Of a stretch of DNA of 64,000 bases, positions 40,101 through 50,351 are shown piece after piece. The position numbers and the translations under genes were made by a program. Position 1 is the first letter of the stretch, and each line of letters opens with the position of its first letter. The notes under the pieces are model-generated. The model ran no database searches, was not told the origin of the DNA, and saw only the letters and a program-made list of their open reading frames with translations. The stretch spans positions 18,995 through 82,994 of the forward strand of contig NZ_JAMXFD010000030.1 in the NCBI RefSeq assembly GCF_025370875.1, given 5' to 3'. Source of the DNA: Laspinema palackyanum D2c. GTDB taxonomy: Bacteria > Cyanobacteriota > Cyanobacteriia > Cyanobacteriales > Laspinemataceae.

Positions 40101-42203
40101 GGAATTGCCATTGCGATTGACTGTATTGATGAATTAGTAAAAGCCCGGGAAGCCGCCTTAGAATCCGCCCGGTTTAAATCTCAATTCCTCGCCAATATGA
40201 GCCATGAAATTCGCACCCCCATGAATGGCGTATTAGGCATGGCGGGCTTACTCTTAGAAACCCCCCTCAGTACCCAACAATACGATTATGCCAAAACAAT
40301 TCGCGCCAGCGCCCAACATTTACTCAGCATTATTAATGATATTCTCGACTTCTCTAAGTTAGAAGCCGGAGAAATGCACTTAGAACAATTCGACTTTAAT
40401 CTGTACGAAAGTATCGAACAAGTGCTGGATTTATTAGGTGCACAAGCCGAAGCAAAAGGGTTAGACTTAAGTTGCTTATTTGACCCAAAGTTATCCCAAA
40501 ATTTGCAGGGCGACCCCGTGCGATTGGGTCAAATTTTACTGAATTTAGTCGGCAATGCAATTAAATTTACAGAAGTCGGGGAAATTATTATTCAAGCCTC
40601 GGCAATTGCAGAAACAGAAGAAACCGCTTTTATACGCCTGAGTGTCAAGGATACGGGAATTGGCATTTCTCCTGAAGGGCAAAATAAACTTTTTCAATCC
40701 TTTTCCCAAGTGGATGCTTCGACCAAGCGTCAGTATGGAGGGACCGGCTTAGGCTTGGCTATTTGCAAGCAGCTTGTAGAAATGATGGGCGGACAAATTG
40801 GGGTTGACAGTAAACTCGGTGAAGGTTCCACCTTTTGGTTTACTGCTGAGTTCAAAAAACAACTCCATTTCACGCCGATAGAGGGTATTTCTCATTGTAA
40901 ACTCCCAAGTTTACGGGTATTAGTAGTTGATGATAACCCGCGAATTCGTCAGTCTGTCCGAGAGTTAACCCAAGCTTGGGGAATGCATACTGATGATGCC
41001 GCCAATGCCACAGAAGCTTGGAATGCTTTACAACAAACCCTCAAGCTCAATCAACCCTATGATGTACTGTTACTGGATTTACAACTGCCTTCAAAGGAGG
41101 GATTGCAGCTATTAGAAAGCCTGCATTACAATCGCGATAAATTTGAATCTCACCTGTTTCCCGAAACTCAGGTCATTTTAATGACCAATCAAAGCCAACG
41201 AGACATTGCTGAATCCCTGTTATCTAAAGGGGTAGCCAGTTATTTCTTTAAACCCGTCCGGGCTTCCCGATTGTTTGATACCCTGATTAATGTGGTGAAT
41301 GGTCCATCCTCCATCGCCTCTCATCTGAGTTCGCTGCACTCACCCATTCCCCCAGCTTATGCGATTAATATTTTAGTGGCGGAAGATAACCTAATTAACC
41401 AAACGGTGATTTTAAGTCAGTTAGAAATGTTAGGGTATCAACCGGATTGTGTCACGAATGGCATAGAAGCGTTGGAATCTATCACTAAAAAAACCTACGA
41501 TTTGGTTTTGATGGATTGTCAAATGCCGGTGATGGATGGGTATGCGGCTACAAAAGAGTTGCGCCGTCGGGAGGAGGCACAACGACATACCATCGTGATT
41601 GCACTCACCGCCAATGCCATGCGAGGCGATCGCCAAAAATGTCTCGATGCCGGGATGGATGATTATCTGAGTAAACCTATCGAACGAGAAGATTTAGCCG
41701 CCGCCATCCGCCGTTGGATTCATAAAAAACCGGGACCGGATAACTGTCTCCAAGTCCCATCCCCCATCAAAATTCCTCGCATTGAACCCACAGCCATTCC
41801 CTCTAGCCTCCTGACTCTAAATACCGCATCTCCCTTACCTCTTTCTGTTCCAGAATGCCCGGTCAATATGGAACGGTTGCTAAAAGTAACCCGAGGGAAT
41901 CTGTCTCTACAGCAGCGACTTTTACGGGTATTTCTTGATAAAATACCCGAGGATATTGGTGGGATTACCCAGGCATTATCCACCCAAGATTTAGCCCAAA
42001 TGGAACATTACGCTCATCGAATTAAAAGTGCGGCTAGTAATGTTGGGGTATCTTCTATGTCTGCGATCGCCGCTCAATTAGAAAGTTTAGCCCGTCAACA
42101 AACCTTAGAAGGTACGGCTGAACTGGCGAGTCAGTTGCCGACTATTTTAGAACAAGTCCAAGGATTTTTTGACGAACACTTTTGTCAGAAAACATCAGTT
42201 TAG
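37119..42203 (+). CDS. multi-PAS hybrid sensor histidine kinase with two receivers and HPt
   Basis: 1694 aa. One membrane segment near the N-terminus (about 39-60), then about seven PAS/PAC-type domains (85-195, 200-320, 325-440, 485-600, 610-735, 735-870, 870-1010), a coiled coil after the third, and HisKA with phospho-acceptor His1029 ([17 protein letters not shown]). HATPase follows ([20 protein letters not shown] about 1207). REC1 has Asp1320 and REC2 Asp1466 ([13 protein letters not shown]); the HPt domain has His1633 (AHRIKSAAS). Phosphate can therefore pass His-Asp-His-Asp within or out of the protein. The sixth PAS has a Cys cluster near 778-795. Input signal unknown; no response regulator lies beside it. 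Confidence 0.95.
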   Translation: MEFLKQILAFEPDIFYGYAYLWNVNGIKLHLAEALGSTAMLPALAFADCSLFLIFLYLICTDRHLPDPRFPKNETPRFREIFNSSFQFMAVLNPEGMILDVNQTALEWGELQLEQVLGVSFWQTLWWSGNQPSQDRLMEAIAAANSGKSLRYETEIGGCGCPLRTLDFSIRPLLGDGGQVTQLIAEGRDITARKGYESELLRIRKAVDSAGDAIAISDLTRNRIYQNFACTELFGYTRDEMNAAGGPWRLYQDPALSRQVFETVSSGGSWQGEAEMKSKRGDCLQIAVRADAILDERHQIIGFIGIYTDITARRQLEAELHHQETDYRQLMEQASEGIFIIDAQGNYLNVNPRACEMLGYSREELLQLNFKAIACQPEIEIFSSPLDGLWVGKSRRSEHWLRRKNNTLLPVELSAKILPDGRMQAIVLDITERKRSEAALRKYQEQLENLVAQRTAELTRANRQLQSEIVARQKAQAELEQFFKVSADLMAIASFDGYFKRVNPAITDILGYSPEEFSRQFSLDWVHPDDRELSEEKTKQMLASKEAIAFENRYRTGDGSYKWISWSAVPVPEEQSIYCVGRDISDRKSVEDALHQETLRVTELQNRFQRLADNLPGVIYQYLITTEGTISFPYISSGCRDILELEPEEIEQNAHLMCSLIHPEDSQIFNESIARSAQTLQPWKRKFRVITPGGKIKWLQGESRPEPQPNGDILWDGVAIDITDLKQLEQELLHSEERFRTSVENMLDCFGIYSACRNEWGEIVDFRREYVNASARQQCHCSQNEREHDCSFCQVMPDLSQSILFSKYAQVVQTGEPLKEELILYEIEGNHDLNGMKNRPPVREAFDIRATKLGDGFAVVWRDISDRKQMETAIERERQQLQQIVNCAPVAIAMFDTQMCYLAHSSQWLTHHGLDFCGRSQTPDSNNGTQPSLIGRNYYQVSSDIPERWQQAHQRALQGKIVSVTEDLWQKLDGSYTYIRGTVSPWYLAEGEIGGIAIAIDCIDELVKAREAALESARFKSQFLANMSHEIRTPMNGVLGMAGLLLETPLSTQQYDYAKTIRASAQHLLSIINDILDFSKLEAGEMHLEQFDFNLYESIEQVLDLLGAQAEAKGLDLSCLFDPKLSQNLQGDPVRLGQILLNLVGNAIKFTEVGEIIIQASAIAETEETAFIRLSVKDTGIGISPEGQNKLFQSFSQVDASTKRQYGGTGLGLAICKQLVEMMGGQIGVDSKLGEGSTFWFTAEFKKQLHFTPIEGISHCKLPSLRVLVVDDNPRIRQSVRELTQAWGMHTDDAANATEAWNALQQTLKLNQPYDVLLLDLQLPSKEGLQLLESLHYNRDKFESHLFPETQVILMTNQSQRDIAESLLSKGVASYFFKPVRASRLFDTLINVVNGPSSIASHLSSLHSPIPPAYAINILVAEDNLINQTVILSQLEMLGYQPDCVTNGIEALESITKKTYDLVLMDCQMPVMDGYAATKELRRREEAQRHTIVIALTANAMRGDRQKCLDAGMDDYLSKPIEREDLAAAIRRWIHKKPGPDNCLQVPSPIKIPRIEPTAIPSSLLTLNTASPLPLSVPECPVNMERLLKVTRGNLSLQQRLLRVFLDKIPEDIGGITQALSTQDLAQMEHYAHRIKSAASNVGVSSMSAIAAQLESLARQQTLEGTAELASQLPTILEQVQGFFDEHFCQKTSV

Positions 42204-42243
42204 ACTCCTCTCCTACCCCATCCGGTAGAAGTTCAGAGAACAA

Positions 42244-42261
42244 AGCCCGCTTATGCGGGCT
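42244..42261 (+). terminator. terminator of the hybrid kinase gene
   Basis: AGCCCGC, TTAT loop, GCGGGCT, followed by AATTTATGCTTTTT. Confidence 0.6.
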
Positions 42262-42352
42262 AATTTATGCTTTTTGGAGATAACAAAATGACTTTGTAAA
42301 AGCTACAATAAAGAAAACTGTTCCCTATCAACCCACAGCAGGAGATGAGACT

Positions 42353-42844
42353 ATGGCATTAGGCGATCGCATTAATCGACTGATTCGTTCCAATATCACC
42401 GATTGGAAACATCAACGGAAAGACTATCAACGGGAACTCGAACAAACCTTAACTGAATTCAAAACAAGTGTTCAAAATGCCGTATCCAGTCAAGAAGTCC
42501 TCTTGCGGGACTATTACAATGCCCAACAGCAAGCTGATGAATTAGTCGCATCCGCTAAACTCGCCTTACAACAGCAAAATGAACCCCTCGCCCGGGAACT
42601 CTTAACCCGCAAACAAAGCTACAGCAAACAGGCAGACGAACTCAAACAACGACTGAATGAATTAATCCCCACAGTGACTCTGCTCAAACAGCAACTTTCT
42701 GCCTTAGAATCTGAACGAGATATTTTTAAAGCCAGTCTCGCTTCCGCTAACTTAGAACAAGATTTAGAAGCCATGCCGGACCTAGATTTTGCAGAAATTG
42801 ATGCCGAATTAGAACTGTTGCGATCGCGCCTGCATCGACTGTAG
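42353..42844 (+). CDS. PspA/IM30-family-like coiled-coil protein, short
   Basis: 163 aa, nearly all helical, with the family opening MALGDRINRLIRSNITDWK and long heptads (ELEQTLTEFKTSVQNAVSSQ). A strong ribosome site (AGGAGATGAG) precedes the ATG. The canonical PspA and Vipp1 proteins are about 220-270 aa, so this is a truncated or separate short paralogue that lacks the later helices. Membrane maintenance or stress binding is possible; function is inferred from resemblance. Confidence 0.8.
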   Translation: MALGDRINRLIRSNITDWKHQRKDYQRELEQTLTEFKTSVQNAVSSQEVLLRDYYNAQQQADELVASAKLALQQQNEPLARELLTRKQSYSKQADELKQRLNELIPTVTLLKQQLSALESERDIFKASLASANLEQDLEAMPDLDFAEIDAELELLRSRLHRL

Positions 42845-43034
42845 AAGAGTTTTCAGCATTACCCTTCCCTGGAAATCACCAATCCCTGCAAAATTTCCTC
42901 CGTCACTGGGTTAAGAACCGTTTATAATCTTAAGTCCGACTCATTCTAAGTAAAAAACAAATTAGAACCGCCAAGTTTTATCGCGATTTCTATAGAATGT
43001 GGCTGCTTTCTACACTCTCAACCCTACCTTGTCA

Positions 43035-44405
43035 ATGTCTAATCCGCGCCAAATTGCCTTTTTAGCCCTCCGCGATGTCCATCGTCGGGGCGTTTTTGCC
43101 GATATTGCCCTGGATAAATGGCTGCAAAAAGCCAAACAGCAGGAAGAGTCTGCTCTTATCCCCAGCGATCGCAGATTAGCCACGGAATTAGTCTATGGTT
43201 GTGTGCGGAGAATGCGAACCCTTGATGCTATCATCGACCAACTGGCTAAAAAGAAATCCGCCAATCAACCCGATGACCTTCGCATCATTCTCCATCTGGG
43301 ATTATATCAACTGCGGTATCTTTCCACCATTCCTGCCTCTGCCGCTGTCAATACCACAGTGGAATTAACCAAAGACAATAAATTTAAAGGACTTGCCGGG
43401 TTTGTTAATGGATTATTGCGCCAATATATTCGATTAGCCGAAGCGGAAAATACGGACCCTTTAGTGCTTCCCGATGATGAGATATCCCGATTAGCAATAT
43501 TGCATAGTTTCCCCGATTGGATTGTTGCCAATTGGTGCGATCGCCTGGGAATTGCAGAAACCGAAAAACTCTGTACCTGGTTCAACCAATCCCCGACCCT
43601 AGATTTACGCATCAATCCCTTAAAAACCACCCTAGAAGAAGTTGAAACCGCCTTTCAATCTGCTGGAGTTCAAGTTGCCAGATTGCCCCATTTACCCCAA
43701 GCATTGCGCTTATGTAGTGGTGCCGGTGCCATTGAAAACTTACCCGGATATCAAGCAGGATGGTGGACAATCCAAGACAGTAGCGCCCAATTAGTCGGGT
43801 CCTTACTGGAACCGAAACCGGGACAAGTGGCGATCGATGCCTGTGCCGCCCCAGGAGGAAAAACCACCCATCTTGCAGAGATGATGGAAGATACCGGCAC
43901 AATTTGGGCTTGTGATAAAGCCCCTTCCCGACTCAAAAAAGTCACAGAAAATGCCGATCGCCTCCAACTTCACTCCATTCAAACCCTCAGTGGAGATAGT
44001 CGCAACTTCACCCAATTTCATCAAACTGCTGATTGGGTCCTTTTAGACGCCCCTTGTTCCGGACTGGGAACCCTTCATCGTCGTGCCGATGCCCGTTGGC
44101 GTCAAACCCCAGAAAATATCCAGGAACTGTCCCAACTCCAGGGGGAATTGCTTGCAGAAACTGCAAACTGGGTGAAACCTGGGGGTCACCTCGTCTATGC
44201 TACCTGTACGATTCATCCCAAAGAAAATGAAGAGGTGATTCAAGGATTCCTCGCCAGTCATCCCACTTGGGAAATAGACCCCCCCACCACTGACTCCCCT
44301 GCGGCACACTTTGCCAAACCCGAAGGCTGGATCACGGTTTGGCCCCACCATCATGATATGGATGGATTTTTCATGGTGAGATTGAGGAAACAGCAGACAG
44401 CGTAA
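43035..44405 (+). CDS. rsmB: 16S rRNA (cytosine-967-C5) methyltransferase
   Basis: 456 aa from the ATG at 43035 (frame open from a GTG at 42999). N-terminal NusB-like domain (about 1-145, RQIAFLALRDVHRRGVFADI), then the Rossmann methyltransferase: the SAM site DACAAPGGKTTHLAEMM, WVLLDAPCSGLGTLHRR (Cys of motif IV) and VYATCTIHPKENEEVI (catalytic Cys of motif VI). Methylates C967 of 16S rRNA. The next gene is convergent. Confidence 0.96.
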   Translation: MSNPRQIAFLALRDVHRRGVFADIALDKWLQKAKQQEESALIPSDRRLATELVYGCVRRMRTLDAIIDQLAKKKSANQPDDLRIILHLGLYQLRYLSTIPASAAVNTTVELTKDNKFKGLAGFVNGLLRQYIRLAEAENTDPLVLPDDEISRLAILHSFPDWIVANWCDRLGIAETEKLCTWFNQSPTLDLRINPLKTTLEEVETAFQSAGVQVARLPHLPQALRLCSGAGAIENLPGYQAGWWTIQDSSAQLVGSLLEPKPGQVAIDACAAPGGKTTHLAEMMEDTGTIWACDKAPSRLKKVTENADRLQLHSIQTLSGDSRNFTQFHQTADWVLLDAPCSGLGTLHRRADARWRQTPENIQELSQLQGELLAETANWVKPGGHLVYATCTIHPKENEEVIQGFLASHPTWEIDPPTTDSPAAHFAKPEGWITVWPHHHDMDGFFMVRLRKQQTA

Positions 44406-44408
44406 TGC

Positions 44409-44435
44409 CAGGGCGATTGATCTGCGATCGCCCTG
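44409..44435. terminator. bidirectional hairpin
   Basis: CAGGGCGA / TCGCCCTG with an 11-nt loop, between the rsmB stop and the convergent Psb35-like gene. Confidence 0.5.
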
Positions 44436-44470
44436 ACTTAGATTTTATTATGGGGATATTGACTTAAGTT

Positions 44471-44665
44471 TTACTTATCAACCTTGGGGACCACATCCGG
44501 ACGATCTTTATCTTCCCAGCCGGGGGGACGCTTGGAGTTATACCAGGCAACAGAACCCAGGGTCACTGCCGCAATAAAGCCTACGACGTAGACTAAGGTA
44601 AAACTTACAGGAAAATTGTTAGCACTTGCCCCTGCAGCCGCAGAGACTTCCATCAATATATTCAT
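44471..44665 (-). CDS. small thylakoid-type membrane protein, Psb35-like
   Basis: 64 aa. A short N-terminus (MNILMEVSAAAGAS), one transmembrane helix (SFTLVYVVGFIAAVTLGSVAW) and a charged tail YNSKRPPGWEDKDRPDVVPK. The pattern, as I recall it, is that of the cyanobacterial PSII assembly/accessory protein Psb35 (Ssl2148 family), but I could not verify this. A second in-frame ATG at 44653 would give 60 aa. Confidence 0.75.
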   Translation of the reverse strand: MNILMEVSAAAGASANNFPVSFTLVYVVGFIAAVTLGSVAWYNSKRPPGWEDKDRPDVVPKVDK

Positions 44666-44924
44666 AAGCGTTTTTCACGAACTACACTCTCAGCTTACGG
44701 CAAGAGGCAACCTCCTGTCTCCCTCTAAAGAGGAATATTGGGGGAGATTGAACGATTACAAAAACTTATGGTTCGGCGGTGGTGACGAGGGGAGGTTTTA
44801 AGTGGATGGAGGGCGATCGGGCGATCACTCCACCACATTTGCTTGACTGGGAAGATGCAGCCCGACTACATAATACACAAATGAATGTATCAGCCGATCT
44901 TTAAAGTGCCAGCATTTTACCAAT

Positions 44925-46508
44925 TTACTTAATATCGCAGAGTTCTTTTGCTTTTTGAAGTAGCAATTCAGCTCGGCGCTCTAAAAAACGATTATAGTCA
45001 TTCTCTAAAAATGGTTCGATTGGGCAAAAATGCGTTGACATTATTTTTTGGAATTTGATTGGATCAGAGGGCATAGATATACGATATTCATTGGGGGGTG
45101 AATTGTTGATTCTATTGTTATCATTCCTAGCAAGTATTGAAAGGTTCGCCAAGCAATTTATATCATTATCAGAGATGCCCACACTTCTTAAAAAACTTCT
45201 TGGAAAAATATGATGAAACTCCTTTCGATTAGCTTGGGACAAAACTTTTCTTAATGAAATTTTTGTGCCTTGAAGAAAGTTTAATGGTTCTTGTTCTGCT
45301 AACAGCAATACAAATGTATTAGTGATCACTGTAGACATTCTGAAGTAGTTTTTAAGAAAAAAGCTAGTATCTAAGGATACATCAAAATCTCCAAGTTTAT
45401 GAGGTTTTCCATCCTTCATTTTTTGTACTTCTGCCAAATCTATGGACGTGCTTTTAGCGCCTCCCTTTGCATACCTTCGAGAAAAACAGGCACGCCAAAA
45501 CCATCTTTTAATAGCTTCATATTGCTCATTTGGTTTGGACGGTAATTGGTTTTCAGAGAAGGCGAAAAATAACGCTAAAACAGGTAATATGTTGTCCATA
45601 GGCAACATTTTTAAAGAAAAAATATTAAGTTCTTTTTCTAAAAAATCAATCGCTGTAAGTATGGCATTTCTAATTTTATCAAAATTCATACTGACTTCAT
45701 TTCCCGGAAGTTTCATAAAATCTTCTGGATTGACACTTTGCTTTACTACTGCCGAGCAGCATTTTAGGAGTAAATCTGACCCTAATTCTTCAAATCCAAA
45801 TTGTTCTAGTTCTTCATCAACTTCTCTAAATTTATCTTGTAAATCAAAATCTTCACTCCAATTCCATACAGATAAAAGCTGAAAAGTATTTAATTCAACG
45901 CCTTGGCGGTTAATCCTTTCAAAAACCGTTGCTACATATTTCGGTTCTTCGTTTTCAAAACGTGCTACAGGAATTCTAGCTTTCTGAAATTTATAGGCTA
46001 AATCACTTATCTGTGTGAATAGTGAACGATCAGCTAACTCCATTGCATAGATCAATCTCGTAGGGTCAAACACACATTTCAATGGAAAATATTTTTGACG
46101 ATCATAATTATTATAATCGTCTAAATATTTAAAGGGTACAGAGTCGGAACTATTGAATTCAAAAAATAGATTGGTCCAGTCAGTATTTCCGTTTTGTTCG
46201 GGAGAAAGAGAATTTTGAAATACCCCAAAAATAGAGGTTATTCTCTGTTGCCCATCAAGAACATAATCTAGGGGATATTCTGGCTTATTATCAGGCAGTT
46301 TATAAGGCCCCAGATTCTTTTCAGTTTTTAAAGGATTTCTAGTTGTCCAAATTAATACAGAGCCAAAAGGAAAACCTTTATAGATACTATCTATAAAATA
46401 AAGAACTCGATCAGGATCCCAAACGAAACCTCGTTGAAATGAGGGGATTCTAATTTTCCCTCTTTCTACATCCTGGATTAAGTTTGGAATCAAATAATCA
46501 TCAGCCAT
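44925..46508 (-). CDS. DUF262/DUF1524 protein, GmrSD-like restriction enzyme
   Basis: 527 aa. N-terminal DUF262 domain with FQRGFVWDPDRVLYFIDSIY and the NTPase-associated motif VLDGQQRITSIFG (about 83-87). The C-terminal HNH region (KEFHHIFPRSFLRS, about 430-475, then NCLANLSILARNDNNRI) is of the DUF1524/GmrD type. Together these match single-chain GmrSD (type IV restriction, cleaving modified phage DNA with NTP). AAAGGAGAT precedes the ATG at 46508. No methyltransferase nearby, as expected for type IV. Base composition is clearly AT-richer than the neighbours (signs of transfer). Confidence 0.88.
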   Translation of the reverse strand: MADDYLIPNLIQDVERGKIRIPSFQRGFVWDPDRVLYFIDSIYKGFPFGSVLIWTTRNPLKTEKNLGPYKLPDNKPEYPLDYVLDGQQRITSIFGVFQNSLSPEQNGNTDWTNLFFEFNSSDSVPFKYLDDYNNYDRQKYFPLKCVFDPTRLIYAMELADRSLFTQISDLAYKFQKARIPVARFENEEPKYVATVFERINRQGVELNTFQLLSVWNWSEDFDLQDKFREVDEELEQFGFEELGSDLLLKCCSAVVKQSVNPEDFMKLPGNEVSMNFDKIRNAILTAIDFLEKELNIFSLKMLPMDNILPVLALFFAFSENQLPSKPNEQYEAIKRWFWRACFSRRYAKGGAKSTSIDLAEVQKMKDGKPHKLGDFDVSLDTSFFLKNYFRMSTVITNTFVLLLAEQEPLNFLQGTKISLRKVLSQANRKEFHHIFPRSFLRSVGISDNDINCLANLSILARNDNNRINNSPPNEYRISMPSDPIKFQKIMSTHFCPIEPFLENDYNRFLERRAELLLQKAKELCDIK

Positions 46509-46590
46509 ATTAACCTATCTCCTTTTAACTTAAAAAGTTAGTCATTAATTTTTGTTGAAAAGAGCAAGCTATGTAATTCATGTTCATGTC

Positions 46591-46627
46591 CCACCCCAAG
46601 GATTACTCTATCACATCCTTGGGGTGG
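46591..46627 (-). terminator. terminator of the PBP1A gene
   Basis: Perfect 13-bp inverted repeat (CCACCCCAAGGAT / ATCCTTGGGGTGG) with an 11-nt loop, just past the stop at 46650; no long U-tract. Confidence 0.6.
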
Positions 46628-46649
46628 TTATCCATTCTCATCTGCCTAA

Positions 46650-48905
46650 TTAGTAATATCCCTCGGAATAATCCCCAGCATTGGCAGAACCCGGTTGAGC
46701 ATTATCTGGAGTCGTATCTCCATAGTAAATACTATTGGGAATAACCGGCTTAGTTTTGATAAACTCTTTGCGTCCATCAAAGCGTTCCGGGATTTCAGGA
46801 AACTCTTCAACCGGCATTCCTTCCACTACTTTTTCCATGAATTGACGCCAGGTGAAGGCGGCGGTACTGCTGCTTCCCCAGGTGGGATAACTATCATCAT
46901 TCCCCAACCAAACTCCGGTGACTAATTGAGGAATATAGCCAATAAACCAAAGGTCTCGCGCTTCGTCAGAGGTGCCAGTTTTTCCCGCAACGGGGCGGTT
47001 CCCTAACTGCGCTGCTGATCCGGTGCCATATTGGACAACGGGCTCTAACATCCAAGTAACAATGGCAGAGGTTTCTTGATCTAACGCTTGTTTGGGTTGG
47101 GATTTCCCTTGGTAGATGGTGTCACCTCGGCGATCGACAATGCGCGTGATGCCGTGGGGTTCGTGATGTTTTCCTTCAGCGGCGATCGTGCCATAGGCGC
47201 TGGTTAGTTCCAGTAAATTGACTTCAGATCCACCCAGGGCTAAGGAATAAATGGGGTCAAGTTTTGACTTAATTCCCATATTTTTCGCCAGTTCGATGGT
47301 AGGTTCAAAGCCAATATCAATTAAGACTTTGACCGCAACAACATTAACCGAATTGGTCAAGGCATCAACCAGCGAAACCCAACCGCGATATTTGCCGCCA
47401 TAGTTGCGGGGTTTGTAACCATCAACTTTAAAGTTGGCATCTTCATAGCCATCGTAGGGAGACCAACCGGCTGCGATCGCAGCGGCATAGACAAACCCTT
47501 TAAAAGTCGAACCCGGTTGACGTTGTGCCTGAGTCACTCGATTAAATTCACTTTCCTGAAACGATCGCCCTCCCACCATGACCTTAATTTCCCCAGTATC
47601 CGGGGCGATCGCCACCAATGCCGCCTGATCAAATCCCTGGGCGGGTCCATCCAATTCTGCCGCCTCTTTGACCACCTTTTCGGCAATTTTCTGCCATTCC
47701 AAATCAATCGTCGTTTCTACCGTCAATCCACCCATTTCTAGGGCTTCTTTTGACACCAGTTTCGGCAATTCCTTTTGAATATAGGAGGTAAAGTACGGGG
47801 CCTCCACTTTCAGCCGTTTTGGAGAACTTGCTTGGACTTCTAACGGTTGTTCTCTCGCCGTCGCCGCTGCTTCTGGAGTAATGTATCCCAGTTCGGTCAT
47901 CCGTTGTAAAACGATATTGCGCCGGGTTCGGGCATTTTCTGGATTGACTAAGGGTGAGTAAACTGAAGGGGCCGGTGGTAACCCCGCAATCATTGCCATT
48001 TCGCTGAGGGTCAGTTCCTCTACAGACTTACTAAAATAAACCCAAGCCGCATCTGCAATCCCATAAGCGCCCGACCCAAGATAAACATAATTGAGGTAAC
48101 GTTCGAGGATTTGCTGTTTCCTCATATTTTTCTCAATTTTGCGGGCTAAAAACGCTTCCCGAATTTTCCGTCCCGCTGTTTGTTCCTGAGTCAAAAACAC
48201 CATCCGGGCGAGTTGTTGGGTGATGGTACTGCCTCCTTCCACCACTTCTCTAGCGAGGATATTCGCCACAGTTGCCCGCAGTACTCCTTGATAGTCCAAA
48301 CCGCTATGTTGATGAAATCTGCTGTCTTCAGAAGCGATGAAAGCTTCAACAAGGGGTTGTGGGATGTCCTGTATTTTCAGCTTGTCTCGGGTTGCGGGCC
48401 CCACTTGCTGCAAAATGGTCCCATCTTGGGTGGTAATGGTTAACGTCCCATCTCGGACAAAGGTAAAGACTTCTGAGACATCGGGCAAACTGCGATCGAT
48501 TCGCCACCAAACCCAGGTGAGGGTTCCAGCGGTACTACTGACAGCCACAACGCCCAAACCCACCCAAAAGATGCGACGACGATAGAGGGGTTTTCCGCCC
48601 GGGTTAACCCAGAGGCGTTTGAGAGTGGAGAGAAGATTTCTAGTAGGTTTACCGGCTTTGGAGGGCTTACCGGGGTCCGAGGGGTTGCCATCCTCGGCGA
48701 TCGCCTGGGGTTCCACTGCTTGACCCTGTTCTCCTGGGGCTAAACTGAGGGGAGTCCCTGGAAGAACAGTGGGGTGTGAACGGTCAACCCCGGGGCGATC
48801 GCCGCCAGTTTCCGGGGGTAAATCCCTTGATTTTCGCGGTTGGTTCCCGGTTGCACTCCCGAATTTCTTGGAGATATTTTTGAGCTTGGAAATAAATTTA
48901 GCCAC
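46650..48905 (-). CDS. class A penicillin-binding protein (PBP1A type)
   Basis: 751 aa from a GTG at 48905: GAGAGGAG sits 5 nt before it, which is far better than anything before the ATG at 48926. Pro/Gly-rich cytoplasmic tail, one transmembrane helix (about residues 110-135, RRIFWVGLGVVAVSSTAG). The GT51 glycosyltransferase has catalytic Glu in ASEDSRFHQHSG (about 187), with EGGSTITQQLARM and RKIREAFLARKIE. The transpeptidase has active Ser in PGSTFKGFVYA (SxxK, about 464), SVN in TNSVNVVAVK, and KTGTS (about 640). Polymerises and cross-links peptidoglycan in the periplasm. Confidence 0.95.
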   Translation of the reverse strand: MAKFISKLKNISKKFGSATGNQPRKSRDLPPETGGDRPGVDRSHPTVLPGTPLSLAPGEQGQAVEPQAIAEDGNPSDPGKPSKAGKPTRNLLSTLKRLWVNPGGKPLYRRRIFWVGLGVVAVSSTAGTLTWVWWRIDRSLPDVSEVFTFVRDGTLTITTQDGTILQQVGPATRDKLKIQDIPQPLVEAFIASEDSRFHQHSGLDYQGVLRATVANILAREVVEGGSTITQQLARMVFLTQEQTAGRKIREAFLARKIEKNMRKQQILERYLNYVYLGSGAYGIADAAWVYFSKSVEELTLSEMAMIAGLPPAPSVYSPLVNPENARTRRNIVLQRMTELGYITPEAAATAREQPLEVQASSPKRLKVEAPYFTSYIQKELPKLVSKEALEMGGLTVETTIDLEWQKIAEKVVKEAAELDGPAQGFDQAALVAIAPDTGEIKVMVGGRSFQESEFNRVTQAQRQPGSTFKGFVYAAAIAAGWSPYDGYEDANFKVDGYKPRNYGGKYRGWVSLVDALTNSVNVVAVKVLIDIGFEPTIELAKNMGIKSKLDPIYSLALGGSEVNLLELTSAYGTIAAEGKHHEPHGITRIVDRRGDTIYQGKSQPKQALDQETSAIVTWMLEPVVQYGTGSAAQLGNRPVAGKTGTSDEARDLWFIGYIPQLVTGVWLGNDDSYPTWGSSSTAAFTWRQFMEKVVEGMPVEEFPEIPERFDGRKEFIKTKPVIPNSIYYGDTTPDNAQPGSANAGDYSEGYY

Positions 48906-49063
48906 GTCAACTCCTCTCACCGCCATCTACCGCCAGTATTGGGTTTTATTTTAGAGCTTGGGTTCAATATTTGCACTAAAATACACCAAGGTTAATTTGT
49001 TAGCCGGAACCTCGGAAGTTCCGGCAGGCTTCTAGGACAGGGATTTCTAGCGATCGCCCCTAC

Positions 49064-50131
49064 CTAAATAATATTGGCATGACCGATCGCCAGGGCCGTC
49101 ACCAACATTCCCAACACCAAAAATGGCTGGGCTGATGCCTGGTATTTAACATCATTTTCCAAAGGATTCCGCAGAAAATACATATCCTGGAAGGTAATTT
49201 GCGGAATCACCAGCAAAATCAGGATCGCCGCATACAGGTTTTGGTGAATCGAAATCAGATATCCCGCGATTCCCAATTGGAAGATATCAATCATCAGGAC
49301 ACAGATCCAAGCGGCAGTCCCGACGCCAAACATCACAGGTAAGGATTGCAAACCCAGTTGTTTATCCCCTTCAACGCTTTTAAAGTCATTGACGATCGCA
49401 ATTCCCAATCCCGCCATACTGTAAATCAGGGTGATCACCATGATTTTGGGTCCAATTTCCCCGAATAGGGCTTGTCCCGCCCACCAAGGTAGGGCAATAT
49501 AACTGGCACCTAGGGCATAGTTTCCTAACCAGCCGTTTTTCTTCAGTTTCAGAGGCGGTGCAGAATAAATGTAAGAAACAAAGGAACCAGCGACTGCCAA
49601 GACGGTAATGGTGGGAAAATCGTGACCCGCCCAAACATCTAAGGCATAAGCAACCCCAATCCCGGCGAGTAATAACACCCAAATTTGGGAAATGACTTGC
49701 GGGACGGCGATCGCCCCGGAGGGAATGGGACGATAGGGTTCATTAATCGCATCTAAATCGCGATCGTAAAAATCATTAATGGTTTGAGTGTAGCCTGCTA
49801 GTAAAGGACCAGACATCAACATACAAGCAGCAGCAATTAAAATGTGCTCTAACTTCCATTCGTAGTTCCCGGAAGCAGCGGCCCCACAGACGACCCCCCA
49901 GATCAAGGGAATCCAGGTAATTGGTTTCATCAATTGCAGGCGAATCTTCCAAATCGATGTCTCTTTGACATCCGCCCCTTTCATCCCCAACATCTGCCGA
50001 GTTCTAGCATTGCGGTTGGATGACTCAGGGGAAGCACTTGGAATGGGTGTTGCTGAAGTAGCAGCCTCTGGAGGTGGCACGCGATCGGGAGAGTTGGACA
50101 GATTGGACTCAGATGTAGGGGGGTTAGACAT
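49064..50131 (-). CDS. chlG: chlorophyll synthase
   Basis: 355 aa, UbiA-type prenyltransferase that esterifies chlorophyllide a with geranylgeranyl or phytyl diphosphate in the thylakoid membrane. Visible: TRQMLGMKGADVKETSIWK, LQLMKPITWIPLIWGVVCGA, the first Asp-rich motif NDFYDRDLDAINEPYRPIPS, the second NDFKSVEGDKQLGLQSLP, and about nine transmembrane helices. The usual length is about 320-330; here an extra Pro/Ser-rich, probably disordered N-terminal extension of about 45 residues precedes TRQMLG. Confidence 0.97.
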   Translation of the reverse strand: MSNPPTSESNLSNSPDRVPPPEAATSATPIPSASPESSNRNARTRQMLGMKGADVKETSIWKIRLQLMKPITWIPLIWGVVCGAAASGNYEWKLEHILIAAACMLMSGPLLAGYTQTINDFYDRDLDAINEPYRPIPSGAIAVPQVISQIWVLLLAGIGVAYALDVWAGHDFPTITVLAVAGSFVSYIYSAPPLKLKKNGWLGNYALGASYIALPWWAGQALFGEIGPKIMVITLIYSMAGLGIAIVNDFKSVEGDKQLGLQSLPVMFGVGTAAWICVLMIDIFQLGIAGYLISIHQNLYAAILILLVIPQITFQDMYFLRNPLENDVKYQASAQPFLVLGMLVTALAIGHANII

Positions 50132-50351
50132 ATCAGACTTGGGAGAGTTTCGGTTCGTTAAATAATCAGTCTAATTGATTATGGGATAACGACTCCCCAG
50201 CAGCAAGGCGATCTCTTGAACCTCTCTGCATTTTTCAAATCATCAAACCCGACAATCTCAACCCCATAACGAACTCGCCCGTCAGATGTCTCCAGTCCAA
50301 CCGGAACCCATCCAACGGGCGATCGCACCGTTTAAAACCAATTAAACTGAA

